A stretch of 64,000 nt of DNA from Limnanthes douglasii subsp. nivea (GCA_036936605.1 JAUPFV010000001.1:114832771-114896770), one strand, 5' to 3'. Positions 11,490 through 23,861 are shown, counted from the stretch's first letter. Made by a program: numbers and translations. The notes: generated by a model not told the origin, from the sequence alone.

Positions 11490-11740
11490 GGCTAATGAAC
11501 TTAAATCTAAATAAAAAAATCATTCTTATATATTCTTGGGATATTCAATCAACGAAAGAAGCATCGAACGTACCCAAATTATTCATCTAATTTTGCAACC
11601 ATGGAGCCATCATGAAGCATTAAAAAGGTTCATATACCAATAAGAAGTTTGGCAACACATAATCAATTAATCTTAATTTCTTCAAATAAATATGTCATTT
11701 TTTAAAATATTAAAACGATTCAGACATTTTAGCTAAACCC
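11490..11740 (+). pseudogene. Reverse-transcriptase C-terminal remnant
   Basis: The plus frame contains IFLGYSINERSIE, HLILQPWSHHEALKRFIYQ and FFKILKR. These match the gypsy RT connection region (FLGY.VS.RGIE...P.QI.AI..M..P.S.KE.Q.L.GR...L.RFI....... FFK.L). Stops interrupt it. Confidence 0.65.
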
Positions 11741-12699
11741 ATGAGTGAGAAGAAACCTTCCAAAAGATCGAAGAACACTTGGTTTGTCTTGAATTTCTAA
11801 AGCCACTAAACCCAAGTGAGGCTCTTTATTTATATTTCGCATCACATGACCATGCAATCCACGCGGTTCTTAAAAAAAGCAGCCATTTTTTGAGTTATAT
11901 ACTATTTCTACAAATCTCTTATAAAAGCGAAAATGTTTATACTTACAACTAGAATATGTGACATTGGCCTTATAATGGTCGCAAGAAAGATAAAGCAATA
12001 CTTTGAAGCCTATATAATCATTATCTGAACTTTTTTTCCCTTGCGAGTTGTCTTTCAAAAGCCTGTTATTTCAAGAAGACTAGTTGAACTTAGATACTTA
12101 TTACATCAATTCACACCGAAAACTACAATCAAAGCACAAGGATTTGTAGACTTCTTCACCAAGTTCCAAGTGGCACAATCGATTTAATCTGAAGATAATA
12201 TAGAGCCAAATTAAATAATCCAAACCAGCAGGAGCTAAAAACCTTGTGGCTCCAAAGTTGGGATACATATAACATATTATTCAAGGGATTTTTTTACAAA
12301 TAAAAAATGGGTTTTCTTATCTTAACTAATACAGCCAAGTACAAAGTAGTTATAACAAGACTCCAGATAATTTATATTTTTTAAATTTTACATGTTATAT
12401 ACTCGGAAAATCACAATTAGTTGACAGTCATACTCTAAATAAAGTCGGATCAAAGAAATAAAACCTAATCTTTTATCTACAAAAATTATGAACCAATTTT
12501 GCAAAGTTTAAATAAATTGAGTAAGAACAAGTATCTAAGGAAAAAATCATTTTCGTTGATGTCTTTGCTTCTTTGAAATGTAAATAATAAACACTTTGGG
12601 TGGTCTAACAAGATAATATCACCATCTATCAACCACAACCCGTTAAAACAATTTATACGACATTCGAAATCATGTTTATTGATGAACCACCAGACTAAC

Positions 12700-13410
12700 A
12701 AACCTTAATCATGGTATACTTTACTGATGGGACACTTCTAGAGGATAACAAAATATGCTCAAAACATCAAGATAATATCCATTCATTATTTACAGCCAAA
12801 AAATGTATTGCCTAAGTAAGAAATGTACTCGATTCAGAAGATTTTATCTTCGTTCTTGAAGAACTTCACGAGAAAGAAAAATGACGATCACTATGGATAT
12901 AAAACTATATAAAAGTGATTTTTTCTCGTAGGTATTACTTACTAACAATACATGCAGATGCTAAAGAATTTGTCTAGTATTGTAATACTTACCAATGATT
13001 CAACTCAATTCAAGTCCCAACAATATCCATGAAATATATCGCTAAGACAATTATTTTTGACACGTGGGGTCTAGATATAGTGAGACCACTTCCAAAACTA
13101 TCAAGAGGTTGATGTTATCTTCTGGTGGCAGTCGAGTACTTCTTTAAATATATTGAAGTAAAGTAGTAAGAAAAATATGAGCTAGAAAGGTCATCCACTT
13201 CCTCCGAACTAACTTTTGATGTAGGTACGAGGTCTTTAAATTAATACCAAAATAAAATGGTCTACAATTCCCAAATGAAGAACTTGTATTATTTTACATA
13301 ACGAAGGATTCACCAACACTTTTCCACACATTCCATCCTCTAGATAATGAACATGTTAAAGTAGCCAACTAAACTCTATTGGAAGAGATACGCCACCTCC
13401 TTAAAGGTTT
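12700..13410 (+). pseudogene. RNase H / integrase remnant
   Basis: 12700 region: MVYFTDGTLLEDNK resembles the RNase H start (YVDGAS). Then LEELHEKE (about 12855) and RRYYLLTIHADAKEFV (about 12930) match the integrase zinc-binding region (L.E.HEG / GYYWPTM..DA..FV..C). About 13060-13130 gives WGLDIVRPLPKLSRG and LLVAVEYFFKYIEVK, the first catalytic-Asp block. About 13325-13385 gives HPLDNEHVKVAN, a stop, then TLLEEI, the catalytic-Glu block. Broken by many stops. Confidence 0.7.
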
Positions 13411-15904
13411 TAACTGGTCTGATACAATTCAACAAATATTATCATTCCATTGAACTACCTTAAAGAGCACAATATATGATACCCATTTTTCTTTAGTATA
13501 CAACATGTACATCGTGTTCAAGAAGAGAAATTTATATCCTTATTCTGAACCACCAACAAAAATGAAAGACCAAACGGGGATAACCATAGAGCAAACCTTG
13601 AGCTAATTGAGGATAAACGAATCAAGACTCACATGCGCATGGAACAATAGAAAATATTAATGCGCAATATATATAAATCTAAGGTTATTTTTTTTATCTT
13701 TTATGATAAAATATAAGGTACCAAAGATAAAACTCATAGAGGTGAAATTTGAAAAAGAATCCTACACAATAACTGCCAAAGTCAAATTAAAAGTAAACAT
13801 AACAAATTAGTATGAACCATAAATAAAGGTTTTTTGAGTTTAAGAACTTATATAATATTACACAAACATAGATACATGAATTTATGTACATCCAACACAT
13901 CTATTTACATCAGTTAAGATACATATATTGAAAAACTAAAACATAAAATTATCCTTAGGTCACAAGCCTTTTCAAGGCTAACAATTTGATTTAGTATAAA
14001 GTGTGTTAATAAAATTCTAAAAATAACATAAAAATTAAAGCATAAGTATCATATTAATACAAAAGTTTGATTTAGAGAAAACAAAATCCTCTATTAATGG
14101 AATTTTGTATGAGTAAAAATTCAAAGAACGTAAATAAATTATAGAAAATCATAATTAGTGGTAGAAAGATAATATTCTCCTTTGAGTTTACTAACCAACA
14201 AAACCCCTTATTTTTTAACAATGGCTACTAGAGGAGGACCCAATTCTACATCACTAGAATCTAGAGGCGGAATAGCCTTTTCTTCTTTATCAATCACCAT
14301 TTGAGGCAATACATCTTATACTTTAAGTTTGAGTCATATCGTGTTTGTTGCAAGAAGAAATATGTTCTTCCTATTAGACTTCTCATACCCTAATTTTTTG
14401 AATGATTTTCACAATATATGTTTATTTATCATGAGGTTATTACTCCAAACAATATTAACAAAGCAAGAAAATAATAATTTACCTCGATTTCAAACTCAAT
14501 TTTCCAAACCATCTCTATTACAAGCATCTCCAATCTCATTACTCGGTTTTAAACTGATACCATTAGGTGGGAAATGTATATTCTACAATCAAATGCATTG
14601 ATGGATCCAATAAATTTTAAGATGGGCATATTTTGGCCGAATAGACTTAGGATGAATAATATATGGTAAATGAGGGAATGGGTCATTGTGAATGACTTAT
14701 CCTTTTGCTCGCTGCTATAGTGGATGCATGAGTAAAAAAAGAGAAATTTCTTCTCTCACGGGTAATTTAAATGATACAATAAATGTTCCCCCCCCCTCTT
14801 AGAGTCATTACAGGGGATGTGACAACTAATTTTGCAAGTGTTAAGCCATTATGATAATCCACATTTAATTATTTATTGGCATGACCACTACCAGATCCCA
14901 TATGTTATTTGTTTTTTTCTATTATTTCAAAAACGATGCTTACTTATTAAACTTATTTGTTTTCATCAGGTCTTTCTTATGACCTTAATATCTGATATTA
15001 CAACACTATTTCATTTCCCATTAACCATGATGGGTTTTAGGACCACCTTGTCTTCCTGAATGATAATTTTTTTTATCGAGGTTGGAGGATAGACATATTT
15101 TTTTTCTATTGTGAAAAACATTTGCTGGGTTCCTCTGGATAGTCGTTTTTTATAGGGAAACAAACCTAGCTATCATTATTTTTAAATATTGGAGCCACAT
15201 CAGCTCATATCATCATTATGGTAGCCTCAAATGAGGGGCAGATGGTCAACTTGAATGACCCATCTTCTGAAGGCTAATATCTTATGTCGATAAATCACAT
15301 AGGATAAAAACGTTGTGAAATGATCTTTTGTAAACCTCAACGAGTTCATCCAAATACTTGAGTTTTGTCTTTTTGAATTCACTTGATCAACAAAGTAGCA
15401 GCTATATTTTCCTAAAAAAAAGAAGATTGTCAGACTCTAAAATTCTACAATTATAGTCAATAAAAAAACATAGAGACAAACACTTGCTTTCCTTTTAAGG
15501 GACAAATATGAGAATAAGCTACATATTTTCCAGTATTTACTCACGCACATAGACCTTTTTTCTAATTTTTATTAGATTTTGATAAATTGTTAGTACCTTA
15601 TATTGATTATATAGTGATAAATACTAGTGAATACTTAATTTTATGAGTTTATTTAGATTATTTCTAGAAACTTATGCATTAAAAAATAAATGTTTACATA
15701 GTTGGCAATCATAACCGAAGCCATCATCAACCTTCAGTCGTTCGAGAATAATTAATTAAGGGACATTATAGATAATTTGAAAAATATAGTAGTGTGGGGT
15801 GTAAGGTTATCCAAACTCTGACCTTAAATAAATTTGTGCATAGAATACTGTTTCATAATCTAAGCAGTCTAAGTGACTTTCTCCTTCTGTAGGAAGTCTA
15901 ATAA
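13411..15904. other. AT-rich 3' region of the decayed gypsy element, no intact gene
   Basis: Open frames at 14329-14601 and 14832-15059 have no recognisable motif. By position this should be the untranslated and antisense-ORF region of the decayed element. Confidence 0.4.
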
Positions 15905-16108
15905 CTATAGACTCAGGTTAGACCCCTTGCGTATCGAGTTAAGAATATATTCTTGATCATAAATCTCATATTTTTCTGTCATAATATTTTCCGCAATCGC
16001 GTCCGAAAGATCCATTATAATATTTTGAAATAATAAATTGATTACGTTGGGTAATCTTACACCAATACCAAACATGTGCATGAAAGAGTAGTTATAAGGG
16101 GCTAACAT
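15905..16108 (-). pseudogene. Remnant of the Tat-type antisense ORF
   Basis: A 67-codon open stretch reads YSFMHMFGIGVRLPNVINLL, which lines up with FMELFNWGLRLPIDLEIVRY in the antisense ORF at 1-1320 (minus). It lies on the strand opposite the decayed gypsy pol, downstream of it, as in the two other Tat elements here. The similarity is short, so this is suggestive only. Confidence 0.45.
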
Positions 16109-16265
16109 AACTAAAGTTTATTGTATCTCTTGGTTTATCACTTTTTTTGAGGTGTTAAGATTAATAAAGATTCGCGGATCAATATTTTAATCTCAAAGCT
16201 TCCAGAGTTAAAACTCACAACTTGGTTATAAACCATTCTTGTTGACCGTAAGATAATAAAGAAAA

Positions 16266-16787
16266 TAACAGTTTTTACTAAAAAGTTTGAAAAAAAATTA
16301 GAGCTTACAATATAAGGAAAATATAGTAAATTAAACTCGTGATTAGTATTTATAACATATAATGATCCTATCTGAGGTTTCTACGTGTTGATAATCCAAT
16401 AATTGGAAGAAAACAAAAGTAACCCAAGAGGCGATATTATACTTGGGACACATGTCTTAAACCCCAATATTTAGTCTTTATTTAAGTTTATCACCTTTTT
16501 TCCCACATGCAGTAATCACTTGTATTTATAACAGTTTTTACTAAAAAGTTTGAAAAAAATTAGAGCTTACAATATAAGGAAAGTATAGTAAATTAAACTC
16601 GTGATTAGTATTTATAACATATAATGATCCTATCTGAGGTGTCTACGTGTTGATAATCCAATAATTGGAAGAAAACAAAAGTAACCCAAGAGGCGATATT
16701 ATACTTGGAACACATGTCTTAAACCCCAATATTTAGTCTTTATTTAAGTTTATCACCTTTTTTCCCACATGCAGTAATCACTTGTAT
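16266..16787. repeat. Near-perfect 263-bp tandem duplication
   Basis: Unit 1 (16266-16528) and unit 2 (16529-16787) are identical except for one A in a poly-A run and three substitutions (GGAAAATATAG/GGAAAGTATAG, GAGGTTTCTA/GAGGTGTCTA, CTTGGGACAC/CTTGGAACAC). The units adjoin without a spacer. No coding capacity. The close identity, in surroundings of ancient decayed elements, indicates a recent local duplication. Confidence 0.95.
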
Positions 16788-18960
16788 GTTTCTTTCTCGG
16801 CTGTCTTTATTTCACTTTCAAAGGCTCCGTAAAATACCTAGTTATCGTTTGGGTTTGACATAGAGCCAAATTACACGTACATCGGATCTTCTTTTTAACT
16901 AATAACAATCTTTATGTTATCACTTCGAAGTATTCGATATGCTACCCAGTTTGATAAACTATTATGGAGGATACCAATTTGGATAAAATCAACAATAAAA
17001 AAATTTACTATAGAAAATACGACGGTTACTTACATTAACAACCTACAATTTATTATTTTACTCTTTTTCATTCAGCAAAATAAATATTTTTGTCTTCAAA
17101 TACGGGTTTGGCCAATGATACGTTTTTAATGAAACGTGAGTAACGGTAGTACCAAATTGAGCTCTTCAAAGTCCTGGTAGTTTGGCTAAAAGTAGATAGA
17201 CCCAAAGAAATACAAAAGGAACGACGCTCAAATATCATTCAAATCAAAGCTCACAAGACCAATCGCAACAGAAGAGAAGTTAAAACACCGGACCTCGAAA
17301 GCTTCGTTATTCACATCAAACAACTCCAAAATTCAAAGGCTCAACTAGTAAGGAAAAAATATAAACTTATTTTTGGTTCGACAATGACAAGCAGTACATA
17401 AGCGATTAAAAAGTGTCAAACAACCTAATATAAAAAATAACAGCTTGACTTTGTGGAGACTGGTATGCATAAAGTGGTAGTCCTTCCTCACTTCGTCCGT
17501 AAAGACTATGAGACTACCGATAAGGGATAAATATGTAAATTAGCCAAACTTTTCTCAATAAAGAGAAATGTTAATAAATAACATATGATCGAATTACTTA
17601 CAATAAGTTTTTTTGTTGTTGAGAAAATGCATTAAATAAAAATAAATGGTTTATACAAGTAGATAAGGCCTATCCCGAGGAGTGGCATGAACAACTGAAA
17701 GAGAAGCAGTTCTACGATGAAAAGACTACTATAACTTGGCCAGACTCGATATAAATAAGCAAAAATACAAAAATGAGAATTCTGAAATGACCAAACTAGA
17801 CTAACCAGTAGAGTCTGAAATCAAGCGAACAAAAACAACAACTAGTATGAGGGAAATGTTGTAAACAACAAAGACAAAAAATGTAAGTTCAAAATTATAT
17901 GGGTTTGGATTGACCCATCAATCTTTATACCAAAAAACCTGAACCGAAAGTAAAAAAATGTGTGATACGATACTGCAGAAATCAAAACAAAATAAGAGCA
18001 AAAAATCTATCATCTCCCGTGTCAGGGTTTATAATAAATTTGAACTAGACAACAATATTTCGTTCAAAAATTTAAAAAATAATATGTAAAACTAAAAACT
18101 AATAACTTTAGTTTATGAATATTTTTTTTGATTATTTTATAAATAAAACTTCATTAAATATCTTTATAATCATATTTTTATGATTTCATTGAAAACTTTA
18201 TCCATTTTTAAAATCTATTATTTCGACACGAACATTTCCACAGAAACAAATCTAAATTTATGAATAAATATAAAATTATCTTCCAAATCAATTAAATTAG
18301 AAACTAAAAGTATAGTATGAAATTTAAATTTAGAATTATGAGGAAATATTTTTATTTTTTATTTATATGAAATATTTTATAAATATTTTGAATTTATATA
18401 AAATACTTGTCGATAACAAAACATTTTATACCATGTGTATCTATATAGCTAATATATCATGTTCCGAAACATGTATCCCTAATTAACTTACATAGTAAAG
18501 AATATTACATACATATTTATATTATATTCAAATTTAACCTAAATATAATTTTAATTGAAACATAATTTTTCTTTGTCAATCTGTTTTTGAATAATTATGA
18601 TCCTCATCATTATTTACAGTTATATTAGAATAAATATTTAATACAAATATAACTAGTCACATGTAATAGCAAATAGTGACCCTCTCTTTTCGGTCCTAGG
18701 CCAAGACACTAGTGGTAAAATGGTCCTTAAAAGAAATTTAATATACGGCTGGAACATGAAAGCCTAAGAAAAAATAATTAAAAGCTTAAAAAATCTAAAA
18801 CTAAAGAAAAGATTATCAAAATATTTATCATCGAGTTGTGTGAGATCTAAAAAATATATTAGGAAAAAGAAGAATAAAAGAAAAAAGAAAAATAAATAGT
18901 CCTCATTTATTCATTTGGATCTATCGATAGACATTTATTTATTACTTAAAGAGTTTTAAA
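16788..18960. other. AT-rich region, no assignable gene
   Basis: Around 17430-17520 and 17640-17750 the plus frame gives short amphipathic stretches (FVETGMHKVVVLPHF; KAYPEEWHEQLKEKQFYDEK) that look like coding remnants. No family was recognised and stops are frequent. 18030-18700 is AT-rich with nothing identified. Confidence 0.4.
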
Positions 18961-19010
18961 TTTACTTTCTTTTTACTTTCTCTCTCTTCCTTTTTGTTGT
19001 CGCTCACCAC

Positions 19011-19018
19011 TATATAAA
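19011..19018 (+). promoter_or_regulatory. TATA box of the host gene
   Basis: TATATAAA lies 97 bp before the ATG at 19108, preceded by a C/T-rich stretch (18964-18996) and followed by a GA-rich leader (GAGAGAAAGAGAGAG, 19020-19034). This Y-patch, TATA and GA-leader layout is typical of plant core promoters. Confidence 0.7.
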
Positions 19019-19107
19019 GAGAGAGAAAGAGAGAGTGTGTAGTATCGTTATCTCGTGGTGGTGGGTTTTGTTTGTGTGTTTTGTTTATTTTAATTTCGAA
19101 CAACAAA

Positions 19108-20338
19108 ATGAGGATTCGCAAGAACGCGAACCCTTCTTCGCTGCGATTCTCGTCAACCGCAAAGTCCGAAGTATGTCAACTCAACCAATCACCATGGGAT
19201 GTGATTTCTCTCTCTCCCTCGAATCACCTAGCTATGGAACTACCCTCCTCTTCGTTTCTTAACCTCGAGGTCAGTTCTTTTCATGTGACTCACTCTTCCG
19301 CTTCTTTATTTCTCTTCCATCTTCTAGATCTATGTTTTATCAACCTTTTTGATGGAACCTAAGTTTCTCGTAGGGTTTTTCGTCATTAGGGTTTTGGTCA
19401 TTTCCTTTCAAAAACCCTAAAATTATTTTGGGTTTTCGATTTTTAATGATTAGGGTTGATACAGGGGTTGCATTTGTGTTTATTATGTTGATTCCTTGTT
19501 GGGTTTTTGGTTGATTTTATGTTTTGTGTTTGTGTTGTTGGGTTTCGATTTTGAATCCAACCAGTTGGATAAAGACGATAGCTTTCATGGAAATGGAAGT
19601 TTAGGGGATTCTCTGGGTGGTATAGAGAGGTAATTATAAGCTTATTTTTTCTTACCTAATTTGAATCGAATGCATTTGATTTGATTTTAGTTTCTTCTCT
19701 TCTATCCATAGTTATTAGGGTTTATCAATTATTTATCCAGTTTAGTAGTTTAGTCTCTTAATATAATATGTAAAAGTTTATAAAAAAGGTAGTAAATGAA
19801 TTATAGCGTGGAGAAACCCGATTTCATGGTGGTGGAAACCCAAGACTACACTAACTTTGAAGAAATGAAGATGGATTCGGATATCGGGTTTGAAAAACGA
19901 GACAAGAAAAAACTGAAGAAAAGTGAAGTCAAATATTGTAGTAGCGGGAAGGGAGTGACACGTCGCGGTGGGAAATCTGGTCGCGGGTCGAAGAAAGGAA
20001 CCGGGTCCGGGTCGAGTTCGAACCCATATGAATATTATTATTATTCCGGATTTGGACCAAGGTGGGCAAAACGGAGAGGGGATAAAGCTACCTCGAATGG
20101 AGTGGAAGACGGTGGCGGTGCTGATAATGATGAGAATGTCGGAATTAGGAGTAGTAACATAGCAAGTTCTTATTCGAGGATTGAGAATGATAACAATGGG
20201 GCTGATTTTGGATTTTTTGATGAATTTGAGGATGATGATGAAGATGATGAACTGGATAATATTAATGGAGGAGTGAAGGAGGAGAAGAAGAGAATGAGAA
20301 AGCCTATCAAAGCAAGATCGTTGAAGTCTCTGATGTGA
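19108..20338 (+). CDS. Host gene, three exons, 252-aa acidic/Gly-rich plant protein of unknown function
   Basis: Predicted join 19108-19269, 19565-19629, 19807-20338 (759 nt, stop included). Donors are GTCAGT (19270) and GTAATT (19630); acceptors are CCAACCAG (before 19565) and AATTATAG (before 19807). Phases fit: exon 1 ends on a whole codon, and exon 2 leaves two bases completed by exon 3. The protein begins MRIRKNANPSS and has VCQLNQSPWDVI (about 22-33). It continues with a Lys-rich segment, a Gly/Ser/Arg-rich basic patch (TRRGGKSGRGSKKGTGSGSS), a block with EYYYYSGFGPRWAKRRGD, an Asp/Glu run (FFDEFEDDDEDDE) and a basic tail (KKRMRKPIKARSLKSLM). Basic patches suggest nuclear location. From memory, MRIRK starts and YYY.GFGP.W..RRG blocks occur in plant WRC-like uncharacterised proteins, but no WRC Cys/His motif is visible, so no function is assigned. 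An ATG at 19796 opens the last frame but lies in the second intron. Confidence 0.8.
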
Positions 20339-20614
20339 AAAGAAGGTTTGGAGATTTTAGGGTTTGATTTTAATTTTTAGTGTTTTACCACTTTTAATTT
20401 TGGGCATTGACCCATAGAGGGAGGAACTATAGGATGTTGTACTTGGACCATGAGTGAATGCTGGTCCAAAACTGTTTGTGTATTGTAAGGATGTTTTTGT
20501 AATTTTGTATGATGTTGTTGTGTTATTGTATTCATCTTTTGGTTTTTTTTGCAATGTGTTCTTCATAATAATGTCAAGAGAGATATTGATATTTTAAAAT
20601 TGTAGTTTATATAA

Positions 20615-20702
20615 AACCCAAAATTTTAAAATAAATATGATGTTCTAGATTATTTTTATTTAATTATGTGATGGATCCATATTTATTTTAAAATTTTGGG
20701 TT
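20615..20702. repeat. Perfect 25-bp inverted repeat (MITE-like hairpin) downstream of the host gene
   Basis: AACCCAAAATTTTAAAATAA... at 20615-20639 is the exact reverse complement of 20678-20702, with a 38-bp loop; the match continues imperfectly outward (ATATAA/TTATAT). It starts 277 bp after the stop codon. It could be a small foldback element or influence transcript ends. Confidence 0.85.
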
Positions 20703-20989
20703 ATATATATAGTCAAATTTATAGATTAAATACTAAAATTTGTTGCATTTTTATTATCTTAATTACATGTATATAACTTTAGATTGTAATCATATAACTA
20801 AAATTTACATCCATCTTTTTTTTACTCATATATTAGATAATTTACTTTTATAAATATTATATTTTGTTTTATATGCACTATTATTTTTATAATTTAATTG
20901 TTAATATTGTTATTAGAAAAGATAGATTGAATATGGTGAAATTATAACTGTTATTAGATTATAAAATTTAGCATTTTTTAGATTATATG

Positions 20990-21337
20990 CTTTATGAGTA
21001 GAGTATATTTTTTTTATTGACGAGGTAAGACTAATAAATTGAAAGGCAGTTTATAGGTGATACGAGATGATTTACCTATTGGATGAACAGTGACGAGACA
21101 AGATAACCAAAGAAAGATAAACATATACGAGCGAGCAAATTAAGATAATCCGGGACGAATAAGGATGTGCAAGACAAAGAAAATCCAAGACAAAGAAAAT
21201 CCGAGGTGGACAAAAATATACAAGACGAAGGAAATGTTCTCCCCAATGTAAACGCAAACCCAACGCTTAAATTTGAAGTCCAATAGACAACGTTTTATCC
21301 GATTGAATCACAAACTAGACGTTTAAACATGAAGCCC
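20990..21337 (-). repeat. Candidate LTR end with polypurine tract, minus-oriented
   Basis: The minus strand at 21350-21338 reads ACTTGAGGGGGGC, directly followed by TGTTAGCTTGGGCTTC. A G-rich polypurine tract followed by TG is the expected 3' LTR start. The LTR would extend left to an undetermined point. Gypsy protease traces on the same strand lie to the right (22437-22200), consistent with one minus-oriented element. Confidence 0.4.
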
Positions 21338-22139
21338 AAGCTAACAGCCCCCCTCAAGTGACACATGCCATAATATATTCGTTATTTAGAAACGTGTTTA
21401 TGCAGGAATAGAATTGTGATCGATATTAAATGCATGATTTTCACGTTCAACGAATAACAGTTGAAAAATAAATGTAAATATGGAAGTGGACCATGGATAT
21501 AAATTGGAAAACAACCCAAGATGCAATGGGATCTAAGTTTTGAAATATAAAGAGATTAGACTAATTATTTTCCGACTATGTTTCTCTTCCGGTTGTTTGT
21601 CATTACCTTACGAACATACTTTAGAATGATTTTTCCTTGTCATATTTGCCACCGTATGTGAGAACTTTATTTTATTTTTAAAAATGTCGAACTCTAATCA
21701 CCAACGTTTATTATTAGATACCCTAACGAGCACAAAAGTTTCTAACCATGTCATATACTTAGATACCTTGATGTGTGATATTCTTAATAGATTTTCTACC
21801 TCTTTTATAATATACTCAACTTTCTCTCTCGAATAAAAGATCTTTGCTTCCATTTGATTGGTCGTAATCTATTTTTTATTACAAGATTGTGCCAAATAAG
21901 AGTCACGTTAACATGTAATGTTAAAAAATTTACATGCATAGATGTCAAAGTTAGACTTTAAAAATCAAACAAATTGTCTTGAATTCTTTATTAATTGTGG
22001 CTCTTATTTTTAGTACCATATTTTATCCTAGTTCCAAATCAAAAGTAGTATCCAATGGTTTTGTCAACTAATGTGCCTTTATGAAGTCGTCAATATCCCT
22101 TTATTTGAATTTCATTGAGGGTTCGTTTTTCATCTCAAA

Positions 22140-22225
22140 CTTATACCCCAACGAGATTTATCGTTGGTATAAAATGATGTTCTTTGGATTGAGAGACATC
22201 GTGTATCATTACCTAGTCTCTTTGA
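22140..22225 (+). pseudogene. Short RT-like remnant in opposite orientation
   Basis: The plus frame reads EIYRWYKMMFFGLRDIVYHYLVS, resembling the RT block YCYKVMPFGLKNAGATYQRLVN. It points opposite to the adjoining protease remnant, so two fragments are probably juxtaposed. Short and uncertain. Confidence 0.4.
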
Positions 22226-22437
22226 CTACTCCGGACTAAGATCATCCGGTCTACAATAATATACTTGACACATTGGTGATAGGATGACCCGAACATTATC
22301 TTAGGATGATCATATAACCTTAATATTATGAAAATAGTGTTATACATGCTCGAAACATCTAACACTATAAACGAAATTCGAATATTATTTTCTATATGAT
22401 AGATGCTCATCGTTGCGGGTAACTCGATTTCTCCCAA
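22200..22437 (-). pseudogene. Gypsy protease C-terminal remnant
   Basis: The minus frame reads SFIVLDVSSMYNTIF...SSYHQCVKYIIVDRMILVRSSQ. It lines up with FVVVDCPTSYNTIFGRS...STVHQCLNYVVQGQVCFVWSSQ in the element at 23042-33038. This is the segment between protease and RT. The element is minus-oriented; 22440-22700 probably holds its gag/protease linker. Confidence 0.6.
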
Positions 22438-23041
22438 TTAGGTTTCTTTTCATTTTCTTACATATTGAGACTCAAATCACCATATTATATCCGCTTCTAA
22501 ATAAGATATTAGCAAGATTTCCTATATCAATTAATACTTTCTTGTTGCTAGTTCTGTCAATGATAATCGTGACGATGAGAGAATCTTACTATAGACTTGT
22601 TTTTCCCCATTGATCACCACCGGTGAAAGCGATCTGAGATGTTGGTTTTAAGTTAAAGTGCAAAAACGTATCGTCTATCAAGTGCACCTTGAGATTGTTT
22701 TGACGTTTTTTTCTTGATGATTTTGATATTTTGGCTAATGTATCTTTCTAAAGATAATATAAAATGTATGCTTATCGTTTTTAATTTTTTTGGAACTCAT
22801 GTCTTCTTTTTATTCATACTTTATTTTATATTCTCCTTAATAAACTTTACCAGCTTTCTATTGTTAACAAAACTTTAGAACTCATCCTTTGACGCATTGT
22901 ATTATTTAGAACTTTATGATTTTCATAAATTATTAAATATTTTGATGGAACCCAAAGGGAGATTATTGAATCACGTTAGGGTGTTACCCCAAAAGTACAT
23001 AGAGAAAGCTCTGCATATAATGATATCATCATAGTTAAATA

Positions 23042-23400
23042 TGGTGTGGTTAATTTCCGTTTAAGGGTAATTTTGTAAATTGGTTTATGAATTTAATGTT
23101 TAGAGTAGAGAGTAGTGAGATACTTAAGATGTGTGCTAGTAGTAAATTCTGATTACCCTCATTAATGATAGTGGTTGGGGTATTTATACTTAATTATTGA
23201 CCCATGGGCACATCGGATCGGATAGTGACGTCGAGTCAAGTTTAAGGACCAATTAGTAATTTGGTGTGAAGTGACCAACATCTAGCTTAGTCACCATTTA
23301 TTACGTTTGTACTGTTCGGTTTTTTTATAATAGTGGTTATGGTCCGGACTGCCCATCGGATTAAGTCAAGACTCAACAACTAAAACATCTGATCTCATCA
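23042..23400 (-). repeat. 3' LTR of the 10-kb Tat-type element
   Basis: 359 bp, starting TGGTGTG and ending CATCA on the plus strand, so TGATGAG...CACACCA on the element's strand. It contains a TATAAATA box on the minus strand near 23190. Aligns over its whole length with 32682-33038. Confidence 0.9.
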
Positions 23401-23413
23401 GTAGCCCCTTTAG
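23401..23413 (-). other. Polypurine tract of the 10-kb Tat-type element
   Basis: The minus strand reads CTAAAGGGGCTAC immediately before the 3' LTR start TGATGAG. It has the same AAAGGGG core as the related element at 1742-1752. Confidence 0.65.
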
Positions 23414-23861
23414 GTCTTGCAAAGAACCTTTGGAAGAGCTAACTCTTGAAAATCAATACTAATATTCTCCAATATGTTTGTTGTATCAGAACCGTAAAAT
23501 TTTCTGCTTCTTATTTAGAATTTCAAGTGTGACCTTGTTCGATTTTTGGTGGAACTGATTTTTCAGTTCAGAATTCTAATAGTTTTTTTCCAATCGTGGG
23601 ACACGTGTCAGGCTCTGGTTTGACCTCTCAGCTGTTTTTCTCCTGGAATCTCGTCCTACTAGGCTAGAAAGTTACATAGGCTTTACCTCCCACATTTTGC
23701 AGCCTTTAATCATTACTTAGATGGTTTTACCTGCTCCTAGGTAACTCCCACTTTTCACTACTATATATAAATCTTCTTCATTGTTTCATTGTATTCAAAA
23801 ATTACAAGCATTTCTAGTAGAGAAAGCTCAGTATACCTTCAAATTTGTGTTCAAGTCATAT

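Larger units (their letters stand above)
9290..16110 (+). mobile_element. Heavily decayed Ty3/gypsy (probably Tat-type) element
   Basis: Plus-strand gypsy coding traces occur in canonical order: gag (about 9600-9960), end of RT (about 11490-11740), RNase H (about 12700), integrase (about 12840-13410). A minus-strand fragment at 15905-16108 resembles the Tat antisense ORF, in the position expected for that lineage. Every part has many stops and frameshifts. LTRs were not identified, so the limits are only those of the coding traces. Confidence 0.65.

Noticed and set aside
19796..20338. The ATG at 19796 as start of the host gene
   Set aside because: It lies in intron 2; in-frame stops (TAG, TAA) directly precede it. 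A spliced model from MRIRK at 19108 gives consistent phases and a conserved-looking N terminus.
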